A stretch of 64,000 bases of DNA from Agrypnia vestita. Its lineage: Eukaryota; Arthropoda; Insecta; Trichoptera; Phryganeidae. The notes below the pieces were generated by a model that ran no database searches, was not told the origin of the DNA, and worked only from the letters and a program-made list of their open reading frames with translations. Each line of letters opens with the position of its first letter. The stretch's first letter is position 1. Below are positions 42,501 through 53,297 of this stretch, one piece after another. The DNA is taken from NCBI GenBank assembly GCA_016648135.1, contig JADDOH010011081.1, positions 32,783 through 96,782 on the forward strand, in the 5' to 3' direction. A program made the position numbers and the translations under genes.

Positions 42501-45500
42501 CCTATAGTAGGTAAGAAGGTTTGGATTTTATGACATTTGAGTCTGGGGGATTTTGGCAGATAACAGGCACAATAAATTACAACATAAAAATAACAAACCT
42601 TACTTTAATATGTTTAACAGGATAGTACTACACACTCATATTAATCATTGGCAGATGCTTTTCATGGTCATTTTTTCCGTCAGACGCTTTGAAACTCTAT
42701 AAATAATCATGTCATTTGCGTTATAGTAACAAATCTGAATTTCATATATTTTATTTAGGTCACTATTTAACAATATTGCCTAATACCTTATATTTTAAAG
42801 TTTTATTTACACATTTTTGTACCCGTATTACCAGTTATCTGCCAAAATTCCCCAAACTATAACATAATATCCAAACCTTCTTACCTACTATGGTGTACAT
42901 CTACAGAAAATATTTCAGATGTGATACTACAACGTAAGTTTGGCGATCGCTGATTCCTACTCTATTAGGGCTATGATAAGCAGTCCCCTTACCTCACTCT
43001 GTCACCCATATCTACATTCCCGTACATTCACTCTCTTGACTTACTCTCCTGCCATACAGAACTGTTTTTCCACCCACATTTACTTTATCCAGAATTCAGT
43101 CTTACTCGAATATGTTGTTTTAAAAAAAAAAAATTTATGAAATTGTCATATAAAATAAAACTATATATTTACCAAAGTCTGCTTGTATGTTCTGTTCATT
43201 TCCTCCATGCAAATTTCTTCAGAGAGGTCCCAAGTGCTGACAATTCCGTCAGTTCCTCCGGACACTAAATACTTTCCGCATCGTGAGACATCAAAATATA
43301 TCCTTTGATTAGTGTCAACTTTCCGGTGTAGAACTTTCAAGGGTGACTTGTAAAATCGGATATCCCAAACCAGCAAGCTAGAATCCTTTCGTGCTCCAGA
43401 AATTAATTTTGTTCCATCAGGAAGAAATTGCAAATGTGTTACACCACCTGAAAACAAGTTATAGACTGAAGGGGGTATTCTAGTCTGGAAATTTAAAAAA
43501 AAAAAGAAAAAAAAATTATATATTTCCAAAGTCTAGCCATTCAAGAGTATGTCCTCAAGAGGATTTTTTTTAAATCCTGATTATTTACCGAGTTACAGCA
43601 ATTTTGGTGACGCGGCAACTAAACTGGTCCAATCAGAACAAATCGAACAATAGACGGTAAAAATTGCCCAACTGACTACCTGCGGATGGATTACCCTATA
43701 AAAACTTTCTTATATTCTATACCTATATAATGTATATTCAACTGAAGGTCATAGTAACGTATTCTGTTGAAATCTTTTCGTTCTAGTATTTATTTCAGGT
43801 TAATTTCGAGTCAATCTTTAAGCAACGCAGAGATGCAACAAACAACTTTTTTCAAGCTGGCATGCATATCTCAAGTTTTACTGATTTATTTAAATTTTGG
43901 TGTGAACTTTCCCTATACATCCCTTTATGTCTCGTAGCAGATTAAAGTCAAAATTTTTATTTTTATTATTTTTAAAAGACTTTTTAAAAAAATGTGAAAA
44001 AAGTTTTTTTAAAAAACTTCTCAGAGGTAGCGACATTTTTACTGATTTAGAATCTGTTAGATTTTTTAGTTTCAAGTGACCAGAAGGTTTGGAAAATGCA
44101 CACTAGGACATCCTTTTTTTGGACCCCCCAATTTACCAGCCGATAACTTTTCGAGTATGATTTTTTTTTTAATTTTTATGTATTCTTAAAATATAAATAA
44201 ACAAATGATAAAAAAATGGATACTAAAATTTTCTTTGTCTCTTTTTTACAGAGTTCGAAAAAACGCCTGAAATTCGTACCTCTAGACTAGAATACCATCT
44301 TAAAAATGTCACTCTAAATAATTTTTAAATATTTATGAAATAATATGCTTTATACCTGAATGGTACCGTAATTTCCCAATGCTCTTCGTGTTTCCATCAT
44401 AAATATTGTACAAACTTATTTCTGTACTCCAAGAGCCAACTGCTATCAATGATTCGCTGGCGGGAGAAACGGCCAAAGAAGATGCTGAACTATGAATAGG
44501 TTGATTTATACACTCCCTTCCTGGCCTGAAGGCAGAAAAATCATTGCTTTATTAAAAGCAAATAATATTTTGGGGTTTCTGGCGATGCTCACAGAGAAAT
44601 AGTTAATATTAGCTGGTAGACCAAGGCGCATAACCCCACTTCACCCCCTCCTCACGGCAAGAACAGAAAAACTTTAACAATCTTCCTTTAGAAACAAGAC
44701 CTTATTATGAATGTTAATAACAAGTCGAAAGTGATGGTATTCGAAAAGGAGGAAAGGAAGACATGTGTGAAATAATAGTAGGCAATGAATGTTTGGAACA
44801 ATTAGATGAGTTTGTGTACTTGGGAAGTATTCGTCAGAAGAGGGAAGGCGGAGAAAGATATCGAGAGGACGGTGACTGCAGGGAATAAGGTGAATGGTGC
44901 AGTAATTTCTAATAGAAATAATGGTACACAATAGAATTCTGGTATCCACACTGATATACAGAAGTGAAGCCTGGAGCTGGCAAGAGGAATTGAGGTAGAC
45001 TGAATACAGTGGAGATCCATTTATGATAGAGTAAAGAATAAAGATATTAGGAAAGAAAGTAAAGCCGATTAGTATAATTAATAGAGTTAAAAAGGGGTCG
45101 CTCAGGTGGTTTGGGCATATTGAGCGAATGAATGAGAAAAAGAAAGATAAATGACAAAGTGTTGAGGGCGCCAGACCGCGGAAGACATGGCATGACCTTG
45201 AAGATAGTCTTGTTAGAAGCCTGAACAATTGTCGAGCTTGCATGCGAAGATCCACATCCACATGATGCAAGAATTGAGTGTCAGGACGGAAGAGTGTGGC
45301 GCTCTATCCTCTCTGCCTACCTCCGCAATGGTAAAACGGCATGATGGTAAGTAAGTATAATATAAATAAATACTTAATTATAAAATTGACAAGTTAACAT
45401 AATATTCTAGTGTATGTGTACTTCCTGTAATAAAAAGTGTTTTCTTTCCATAGTTCATTTTCAAAAAATGATAATGTTTATTAAAGAATAATAATAATAG

Positions 45501-48500
45501 GTTTATACCACTCGTTCCACCATTATGAAATTGAAATTATATTCCAAACTTATAATCTTATGAAATTAAGAAACTGAAAAATACACATATTCAATCATTA
45601 AATAATTTTAATGAATTATGTTAAAATATAAAAATTGTAATAAACAAACCTGTCGGTATTAAATGTTTTGAGGGATTTTTTATATCCAGCGTGTATTTGA
45701 GTACCGTCGGAAGAGAAGCAGACGGAAAGAGCCGCTTCCACTTCATCCACAGAATTATACCCTCTGTAGGAACATCTTAAGGCACCGTCAAAAGCATCCC
45801 ACAACTGTACTGGAGAATGTTGCCTTGTTGTTAACCAACTGAAAATATAACGAGCAATGTATTCTGAATATTTGGGTGTCTTACAGCAGGACATCCAACT
45901 GTGTTGAATATACATTGTAATAACTGAAGGAAGATTTTGATGAATTTTTATGTGTAAATGTAAATGGTAAAGCCAACCACAATTGAGTTTTATTGATTCT
46001 CCTGAAACCACCAGCTGGGATATTTTTCCATGTCCCATTCACATCTATCAGACAGAGCTATGTACTTCCTTTCCCTTTCAACCTACCACACCAATAATAG
46101 GAAATCCTCTCGCATCCCACATACATGCTCAGACTGTAATAACCTAAAATATGAAGAATATCATCATGTAGTGAGCCAGATACTGGAAGCTCGTCACCCT
46201 CCCTGACCATGTGCATTATAAGCGTTATACATATGAGAGGTCTTTTCATATAAGCAATTCAAAAGAGTTAATGTGCGTAACTGTGTGTAATACGCACATT
46301 GTTTGGTTGTGTTGAGTTTACGGATATGAGAGGGGCTAGCGGGAGAGGGAGATCGCTCGCTTGAGTATGCTATCGACATTCTGGTGGAACGGTCGCCATT
46401 TTGAACGGCTAAAAACTGGGTGTTTGCAATGTCTGAAATCTGCAAACAGAAAAGGGAAAACCGCTAGTATTTGACTTTTATTATATCAAAGCGAATGAAT
46501 TTTTAATATTTTATATAAATTACTTTAATTATAGTATAATGTTTTACAAAAGATAAACCAGAGATATTTTAAAAAATGCAAACTTTTTGCTTTATTCGTA
46601 TAAGGTCTCATGTATATATTATTCGTATAGGGTATAGCAAAAACTTCACTTAGAAAATATTCCTTAACTGTACACATTTAATTCAAAGTTAATGTATGAA
46701 AGCGGCTTGACTGATTTTAGTATAACATAGAATTGACCTTACTCCGTCCGATGACATCAATATCTCATTTTTAACAAAATTGTGGCCGGGCGCTTTTCTG
46801 CATAACTACGTTCAATTACTCTTTTGTATTATTTTCTTATCATGTATTTATGTCTTCCTGTCGGATGACCAAATATATAAAATAAAATGAAACAAGTCTC
46901 AAAAAAATAAATTTAGGTTACTTCCGTGGTGAAGAATAACTTTTGAATTTTCCATTCATGGATTTAAATACTTTTATATAAGCTCTGCTTTGTAACTGAT
47001 GAACACCCAACTATCTGCTGTAGGCAAAGTAAGTAAATGCCATAGTGACAACCAGTTTTTCAGGAGCAATAATATACCCATTACTTACATGGCACTGACT
47101 TACGAATCAACTCATTATTAAACAATTCCACAGTCCCTACCTAAATTCTGACATCTACCCAAAATGCATCTTTTACTTTTTTGTATCAATACATAGAAAA
47201 TTTGCCACAAAACAAAATTTTAAAAATATATATAGTTCTACATTATCAGAGAAAAAATATGATGTAAATGTCGGCAAATACGCTTATTTTGTATGTAAAG
47301 CCAAACTTCAAACTGTCCTCCTGTAAAATTTATTTTTTAAGACATTTTAGTTTATGTAGAGACCGTCGAATTGTAAATAATAAATTAAAACAACTATAGA
47401 TGTGAATAAAAAAGATCTTTTTTTTGAGATTTGTTAGAATAGATTTTCTCTGCCGGCTTTAGAAATTTTAATATAAGTGTGGTGGCCCGAGACACATACA
47501 CACACACACCCATGTAATGGGTTACCACAGATGCTGACATCGAGACGCCCTCGATACAGAGGTGGAGACAAAATCGCTGAGCAAGGCAAGTGTAAGCCGG
47601 ACCGATGACCGAGTACAAAGGCGAGGTATAGCAGAGGGCATGGACTATCGGAGTGACGAAACGCACCTCGCTGATCTAAGCTAAAAACCCACACGCGCGG
47701 CCGAGCAAAGAGGAAATCATAACACCCCCGATTCCTTTGTTCTGAATGACTATATAAGCACGCGCCTGCAGAACAAACCAGCTCACTTCCATAGTGAACA
47801 GCTCGTATAGCGGAAGCCCTTGCCGGCAGACCTTCAACGTCACGCTTTCACTTGTAACCTTTGTACCTACTGTATTCTTTATAACTTTTACTTTTGTTAT
47901 TCAATAAATTCTGTAAAACCACCGTGACTTTACATCATCAACTCATCCTAAACCGGAGGGCTCATCCACCTCCACATTGGTGACCCCGACCCAAGAAGAA
48001 CACGCACCTGCACCAACGCGCCTTCAACTTCAACCTTGACGTGAGGTCCTTCATCGCTGCAGTCGGACGACCACCCCACAGATCGGTGACTCCGACGCAG
48101 GAAGAACACGCCTTTCACATCTACTGTCGGGACCTCCAAAGTAGCGACCCCGACGCAAAAGGACACGCAAAAAATAAACTGTATTGAATTAAATTAATGT
48201 TTTATTAATGTGGAATGAATTAAAAATGGTGATTCACTCACCAGCAACTTTCAGGAACTAAACTGTTCATACCGGGATACCAGCAATAATCGTAGATCAA
48301 ACCGCATTCTGCTAATTTTATCACGGAATCTAAGACATCGATAGGTCTACTGTCATTCACTTCAGTCCCTTGGTACAAATCTCGGGGCAATTCTAACACG
48401 TGAACACCACCATTATTAACCACAGTTAAACAGCAGGTCCCATCGGGTGACCACTTACAACCCCTTAAATATGTTTGTTTGTCACTATTTTCTGATGCCG

Positions 48501-48648
48501 GATACCAAGAAGATCGACAAAGCTCTACAAGGCATAAACTTTCGAAAATGTTAGGTAGTACGCTAGTTTCGACTTCATTGCAAGTCAAATTTTCGACTGA
48601 ATCAACTTCAATTTGACCACATTTTATTTCGCTGTCACTTTCTTCCAT
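39505..48648 (-). CDS. WRAP53: WRAP53 / WDR79 / TCAB1 homologue, WD40 protein, 442 aa
   Basis: Five minus-strand exons join in phase: 48648-48242, 45838-45650, 44525-44356, 43447-43173 and 39792-39505 (stop). Family landmarks follow in order: YLRGCKWSPDG, IYDYCWYPGM, PVQLWDAFDGALR.SYRGYN, RPGRE.., GGVTHLQFLPDG, ISGARKD, TNQRIYFDVS, LVSGGTDG, then CCNGVSIHP, LATSSGQ and the C-terminal LQFWWTG. In animals this protein binds the CAB box of small Cajal-body RNAs and brings them, and in vertebrates telomerase RNA, to Cajal bodies. The insect protein's scaRNA role is the likely one here. It is shorter than the human protein because the N-terminus before the first WD repeat is brief. I chose the ATG at 48648 because no in-frame upstream exon was seen. 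Introns are large (up to 3.4 kb) and hold a hAT MITE, a LINE fragment and an LTR. No defects seen. Confidence 0.94.
40287..40675. mobile_element. Foldback-type hAT MITE in WRAP53 intron 4
   Basis: CAGGCGCGTGCAGTGAGAAC at the left mirrors CAGGAGCGTGCAGTAAGAAC at the right, and the arms continue through AAGCATGACTTTT and later TTTCCAGACACCGCTAACTC. A perfect 8-bp duplication, CTAAATAC, flanks it (40279-40286 and 40676-40683). Even the middle is partly symmetrical (TTTTTCTAGAAA). 389 bp, no transposase. Confidence 0.92.
44695..45340 (+). mobile_element. LINE fragment, same family as 20720-22075, in WRAP53 intron 2
   Basis: It parallels 21345-22075: TTATTATGAA..GT, AAGTGATGGTATTCGAAAA, GATGAGTTTGTGTACTTGGG, GGTCGCTCAGGTGGTTTGGG and GTGTGGCGCTCTATCCTCTC. 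Many small deletions and stops mean no frame survives. It is antisense to the host gene. Confidence 0.88.
46230..46335. repeat. Small repeat family member (TTTTCATATAAGC type)
   Basis: AGGTCTTTTCATATAAGC ... GTAATACGCACATTGTTT ... TTGTGTT ... TTTACGGATA matches 14936-15018 in the same order. Part also appears in the palindromic MITE at 20279-20473 (CGCACATTGTTTCGCTGTG). Non-coding, perhaps ends of one MITE family. Confidence 0.5.
47478..48178 (+). mobile_element. LTR and leader of an LTR retrotransposon, WRAP53 intron 1
   Basis: The LTR, about 47478-47976, begins TGTGGTGG and ends CCTCCACA, has TATATAAG at 47751-47758 and AATAAA at 47903-47908. It is followed directly by a primer-binding-site-like TTGGTGACCCCGAC. 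Downstream, the leader has two further degenerate units (GTGACTCCGACGCAGGAAGA near 48086 and GCGACCCCGACGCAAAAGGA near 48144). No gag or pol and no second LTR remain within the intron, so the copy was deleted internally. Short terminal inversions and position of the signals fit Gypsy- or BEL-type elements; the clade is undetermined. It is antisense to WRAP53. Confidence 0.75.
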
Positions 48649-49109
48649 ATTTATGCATATAGTTAGACCGTGATAAAAATTCAGTCTAATTGTTTATACA
48701 AACCGTACGAATTTGACGTTTACCGCGTTTTTGACATTTGACAGCAATTTACATAGAAGCATAGAAGTGTTTGTTCTTAAAATCATCTTTCTATGCATTT
48801 CATTCAAAATATGAATATAGTCCGTCCAACTTACCTGGAGAATAAAGGAGGGCGTCCCAATCGTTGTGGTACTGCCCATAGTCTAAAAATTATCTCATTT
48901 GTAGGGAATTTTATGCAAATTCGTTTTTTCTTAAACAAGTTATTAAGCAGTATACGACACGATAAAAAACAAAAAATGTAAACTAACGTACAAATAAATT
49001 TATCAAAATATAGATTCGTAAAATACACAACATCACAAAATGGCGTTTTTTCAAAATCAAAGAAAAATACAATTTTCAGGAAAAAAAACAAACAATAATA
49101 ATTCTTTTA

Positions 49110-49292
49110 GGCCGGCGCCACATTACGCAGATCTTCCGCCGCGTTTTTTCCGTTGCGCCAAATCGGCAAAGCAAATAGATCGACCGATCATCCGCGTAGT
49201 GTGTTTAATAAGCGCATATTGTATGGAAAGAAATGTAGCGATGTTCCACGACAGAAGAGACGCGGCGGAAGATCCGCGCAGTGTGGCGCCGG
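49110..49292. mobile_element. GC-rich MITE, family G, copy 2 (nested)
   Basis: GGCCGGCGCCACATTACGC and, inverted, GCGCAGTGTGGCGCCGG bound a segment with GATCTTCCGCCGCG also inverted near both ends. The ends are much better preserved than in the copy at 37907-38064. It lies inside the Tc1/mariner-type element. Confidence 0.85.
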
Positions 49293-49634
49293 TTTTATTC
49301 GGTGTCTCATACCTAATGATCATGACCACCATGTTTAACTCAGTAACACCTAAGGATATCAATCGGTTTAGGGCCGTTGTATCAACTTGGTTTATAATCT
49401 TTCGTTCAAAGTATAGATATTTTGCATTTTCCACCGATCAAACAACTCGCTCTCGTAAGAATCTATGAACTATTGCTATAAAGGAAGTTGATGCAACCAG
49501 TCTTTAATGTGCATAAATAAAAAAGTTTATTTTTGAAAAAAGATGTTTATACAAATGAACTCGTTAATGAATTATGTAATAAAAAGTATAAATAATAAAA
49601 ATTATATGTAAAAAATTATCGAATAAAATATGTT

Positions 49635-49987
49635 CTAAAACTTTTCCCATCTTACGGCATCTAATTCAATTTTTCCACTTATCCTTGTTCTTTTTTTTCC
49701 GGGTGTAGATATTTTAATACCCATTTCCACGGCCACTTTACCTTCTTTAAATATTTTGTAAATTGCCGATTCAGAAATACCTGAAGAAATTGTATAATAG
49801 TAAAATAAAAAACTAAGTATGGGAAAATCATTTTAACTGCGTGGCAGCACTAACCTGAAGTGGCGGCAATAAGTCTATGAACAAAATCAAACGGTATAAT
49901 TGGGGCTTTTAGACGTTGTTCCTCTTCAAAAAACGTGTGCATTTTCAAGATTATTTCCCGAACACCGCTTTTAATGGTTTTGGGCAT
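49635..49987 (-). CDS. Two-exon transposase N-terminal (HTH) ORF, 92 aa
   Basis: Exons 49987-49855 and 49780-49635 join with matching phase (G|GT) across a 74-bp GT-AG intron. The product begins MPKTIKSGVREIILKMHTFF, then has a helix-turn-helix-like GISESAIYKIFKEG and a basic STPGKKRTRI linker. This matches the N-terminal part of insect proteins with a DDE_3-type (IS630/Tc1/mariner) transposase domain, which normally continue LDDFDKCxIRR. Here the frame ends shortly after, and no catalytic domain follows. It sits about 150 bp inside the right end of the transposon at 48818-50139. It could be a decayed transposase or a short DNA-binding product that has survived; the intact splice sites and open frame are notable. 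Confidence 0.65.
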
Positions 49988-50117
49988 GGTGACAATCTAA
50001 AATTTTCTTAAAAAACTATCGAAACAGTCGTGAACCCCTCTGTAAACAAAGTCTGTCAAAGGTCTGTCAGCTGTAGATAATCCAATATGGCGTCGTTAGT
50101 TCCAAATTTGGCCATTC

Positions 50118-50163
50118 TTCAGATAAGTTAGACGGACTATAATAGTCCGTCTAACTTATCTGA
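50118..50163. repeat. Perfect 21-bp palindrome formed by abutting TIRs
   Basis: CAGATAAGTTAGACGGACTA and its exact complement meet head to head at 50139-50141. The left half is the right TIR of the element at 48818-50139. The right half is a further copy of the same TIR, facing the other way, with no partner seen downstream. Confidence 0.85.
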
Positions 50164-50201
50164 ACCTAACCTAACCTAACCTAACCTAACCTAACCTAAC
50201 C
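50163..50201. repeat. (CCTAA)n telomere-type tract
   Basis: Seven perfect CCTAA units (TTAGG on the other strand, the canonical insect telomere repeat) directly follow the orphan TIR half. Interstitial; about 36 bp. Confidence 0.9.
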
Positions 50202-51301
50202 ACAAGACCAACAAGCTACTAAATTTATATTTCATACTACAATTTGTATTTCTAATGTTAATCAATGAATTTACAGATTCACAGTGCAGTATCGGTGAAA
50301 CTATATTTTGTCCACGACTGCACGCATTTCTCAAGGCTTAGATTAGGTTACGGTATAGTATAATGTTGATATGCACAGAAAAAATTATTAATGCAGTAAG
50401 GACCTTTTTCACACCATAACTTAAATCTAAAATTGTTTTTCTAAGAGGTCAATCTCAATCCGGAAATAGACATCTGTCATGATCTGTCAAATTTAATTTT
50501 AATGACAGTTCGGAAACCAATATAATGCCACTAGTAAGATATCAGTTGAAATATTTTTCACTAGTTCGTATTAATTTCTATTGGTAAAAATCTGCTTGGA
50601 TGTGATAAGAATGACCTTGAATATAATTTCACTAAAATTCCTGTGAAAATGTAGACTCACTAAAAATACAGATTCACTCTAACATTTATACCCTATCTCT
50701 GAAGAACACAAAATTATCGTCTATCATCATCACTAGCCGTAAAAAATCACGAAACATTATAATTGCAGAATTTTGAAGCCGAAAATTCATGAATAGAAAA
50801 TCTTTTTTTTAAATTGATCTTATTTGATTGAACCTAAAACTACAAATAATAATAAAAAAATATAAAGACCGTATAATTTGGCGGGGGCGACTCTTGCTAT
50901 TACCTGAACCCGCGCTGATTGCGTGTCACATTCTAATTATCTACAGTTATAATTCAAACTTTAAAGTTAAGTCAAATTTATAGTTCATTCCGGCAAATTA
51001 CAGACTGACAGACAGACAACGAAATTATTTTATTTAGATATCAAATTATTATGTACCAACCTATCGGTTTGACTTCGCATGTAATTGTAATGTTTTAAAA
51101 GCTCTCTGTAAAGATAAACAGGATATTACGAAATATTTATATTGGTCAAATTAGTGACCTAATTAGATGTGCCCAGATGTGCCATAACGGCCTTACATAT
51201 CTTATAGAATTTTGATACCAAATAATCATACTCGTATAATTGTATATTGCTGATTTTTTGTGTTAGAATTGTATGCATTTATTTTATGTATTTGTACATT
51301 C
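50202..51301. other. Intergenic, dispersed repeat only
   Basis: No exons. 50735-51040 is related to 36690-36850 (ACTAGCC, AAAATCACG, CGCGCTGATT, ACAGACAACGAAATTATT), an unclassified retroelement-like repeat. Confidence 0.4.
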
Positions 51302-51305
51302 TTAA

Positions 51306-51929
51306 CCGGTCGGATGCCGGCCATGCGCAATGCGGAATGTACCCTATCTGCCGCGCAATTTCACGCACGATTGCTGTTTTTTAGATGTTATATTCATGTA
51401 AAAATCAACAATGATCGCTAAGATATTCAGTTTCTGGTTTCTTAATATACAGACTTGAATTCAATTACTTATATTTCAATAATTATTTGTACAATAATTA
51501 TTCTTTCATGAATTATGAAAATGAGTAACGAAATTTACTGTCGGAAATGTACGCACATGTTTATCGAATAAAACCATGGAAACAATAACACTAAAGATAT
51601 TGTATTTCAATATTTTCGTTCTAAATATATCAAAGAATATAAAAATACTTAATTTTAATACTTTTTTATGTAAAAATAACACTTTTTAAACAGATAAATA
51701 ACACAACTAATTCTCAGTTCGAAGACGACATTTGGAATGAATTTTTGTTACTTGACAAATAGAACTCGTTCATTCATTCAGAAACTTGAGATACAACTAG
51801 TAATAAACTTTAAAAACTCGGGTAAAATAGGCCGAATTCGCATACATGTTTAGGGAGTGCAGATCTGCGCTCCGGCAAATAGAGGGTACAAAAGTTTTCG
51901 CGCAGATCTGCACTCCGGCACCCGACCGG
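51306..51929. mobile_element. piggyBac-like MITE with TTAA duplications
   Basis: CCGGTCGGATGCCGG at the left and CCGGCACCCGACCGG at the right are inverted ends, each directly bordered by TTAA (51302-51305 and 51930-51933), the exact target used by piggyBac transposases. Further in on the right are nested inverted copies of GCAGATCTGCGCTCCGGC / CGCAGATCTGCACTCCGGC, like piggyBac subterminal repeats. 624 bp, no transposase. Confidence 0.85.
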
Positions 51930-52223
51930 TTAACATAAAATTTTAATACTAATATTTTTAATAGATTTAAACCGGTTATAGTACATTCTGAAGTACCTAC
52001 AGAACCGTACAGTTGGAAGACGATAGATTCAACAGATCAACCGATGTCAATTGGAATTGATCAATTGATCTTCTTCGTCTCTCGTCGCCCTCGAACTATT
52101 CGTCATCGAAATACTAGGATATAGAGATTTTTGCCGTCTAATTAAAGTACCTACGCACTTAATTTTAGTGGCAACATGTTCATCTACTGCTTCTAACTTC
52201 ATTGCAATTGATAAAAATATAAA

Positions 52224-53297
52224 ATGGCTGAGAAACAACCCGCCATCATTCAAGAAGGTAATTTTTGTTATCAGTTTATATGTGAAATATAATAACTTTT
52301 TACTAATCAGTTTGTAGATTACATTTTTTTGTATCAGATTTCTCTTTTTATGTGTTATTTCTCAACGGACTTATAATGTATGTTAAATTTTCTCTTCTCT
52401 AATTTGAGACGAACTCTTATTTGTCACAGGGCAGGCAACTGTAGATGATATTCCCTTGACATCTTTGGAGGAAAGCTTACTTAGCTTGGAAAAACTTGAT
52501 CGAGCATCTCCTGAAATATGGCCCGAACAAAGTAAGATTTCTATCTAAAATATATAACCTTTTCTAATCGTGTATTAGAAAAATTCAAAATGTTTTGACG
52601 TATCAATCGATGTTTATTTTGTTAAGTTGTCATCCTGGACTGCTCTCTGTATCTCCCGTTAGTCTTCAACCGTATTATTCTTTTTAAATATTTGCTTTGA
52701 AGAAATCTCGCTATCATGAGCTGTGACAAAAATAACAATCAATCTGACGATAGTAATGACGAATGTTCCGTTGATTCCTTCGCAGTACCTGGACTCTCCG
52801 AGTACGTAACCCTTCAATCGCCGAACCAATCGCCACCTTCATGGAGTCGTGGAATGACAAGTGACGATATTAACCTCATGCATCGTAAGTTAACTTAAGT
52901 GTTGCTCTAGTTTTACTAATAAGTAGTTTAAAACCTACACAGAAAATTTATAAAAACTATTTTGTACAGTGAATTGCTTAAAATTAATAATCTAAATTGT
53001 GATGTTTATAAACAAAGTGTTCTCATGTCCATAGATTGTTGGTCTTCTACTAAACATTATTGATTCTTAACAATATAATAAAACTTGTATCCAAAAATAG
53101 TACATTGCGTAGCAATAGTAAATTTCTTGTAAAATTGTCTAACCTTTTTGACAGAACTCGGATCACTATCTACAAGCAATCTGATTCTCGAGGTGAAGAA
53201 GTTGCATGACCTGGCTTATAAGTTGGGAGTCGAAGAAGCCAAGGAGATGACTCGTGGGAAATACCTTAATGTTTTCACTTCAAGACGCCATCGATAG
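52224..53297 (+). CDS. lin-52: lin-52 homologue, MuvB/DREAM complex subunit, 125 aa
   Basis: Four small exons join in phase: 52224-52257, 52430-52531, 52786-52884 and 53155-53297 (TAG). Lin-52 is the MuvB subunit that links the core to the retinoblastoma-family pocket protein, in the nuclear DREAM / dREAM complex that represses cell-cycle genes. The pocket-binding LxSxExL motif is present (LLSLEKL, residues 28-34), as is the serine-proline phosphorylation site just after it (RASPE, S38; the counterpart of human S28). The C-terminal half keeps the family's helical segment: LGSLSTSNLILEVKKLHDLA, Y-K-L-G, EEAKEMTRGKYLN. Length is close to the human protein. The ATG at 52224 begins the only in-phase first exon seen. 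It converges on the P450 gene. No defects. Confidence 0.96.

Larger units (their letters stand above)
48818..50139 (-). mobile_element. Tc1/mariner-type DNA transposon, degenerate
   Basis: Inverted ends of about 26 bp (TAGTCCGTC.AACTTA.CTG.AGAAT) lie at 48818 and, complemented, up to 50139. TA flanks them at 48816-48817 and 50140-50141, the duplication made by this superfamily. The 1.3-kb length is typical of an autonomous member. The minus strand carries the N-terminal helix-turn-helix coding part (separate entry), but the DDE/D catalytic region is not recognisable and a GC-rich MITE sits inside. The 3 mismatches between ends indicate age. Confidence 0.78.

Noticed and set aside
44674..45270. 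198-codon minus-strand frame in WRAP53 intron 2
   Set aside because: It is the antisense of the LINE fragment.
47434..47694. Minus-strand frames at the LTR
   Set aside because: Antisense to LTR sequence, no known domain.
50163..50201. Chromosome end
   Set aside because: Only seven CCTAA units with ordinary genes on both sides; interstitial, not a telomere.
50735..51040. Named retroelement
   Set aside because: Shares words with 36690-36850 but lacks any coding signature, so no family is claimed.
52716..52898. 60-codon frame starting before lin-52 exon 3
   Set aside because: Only the part from 52786 is coding; the ATG lies in the intron.
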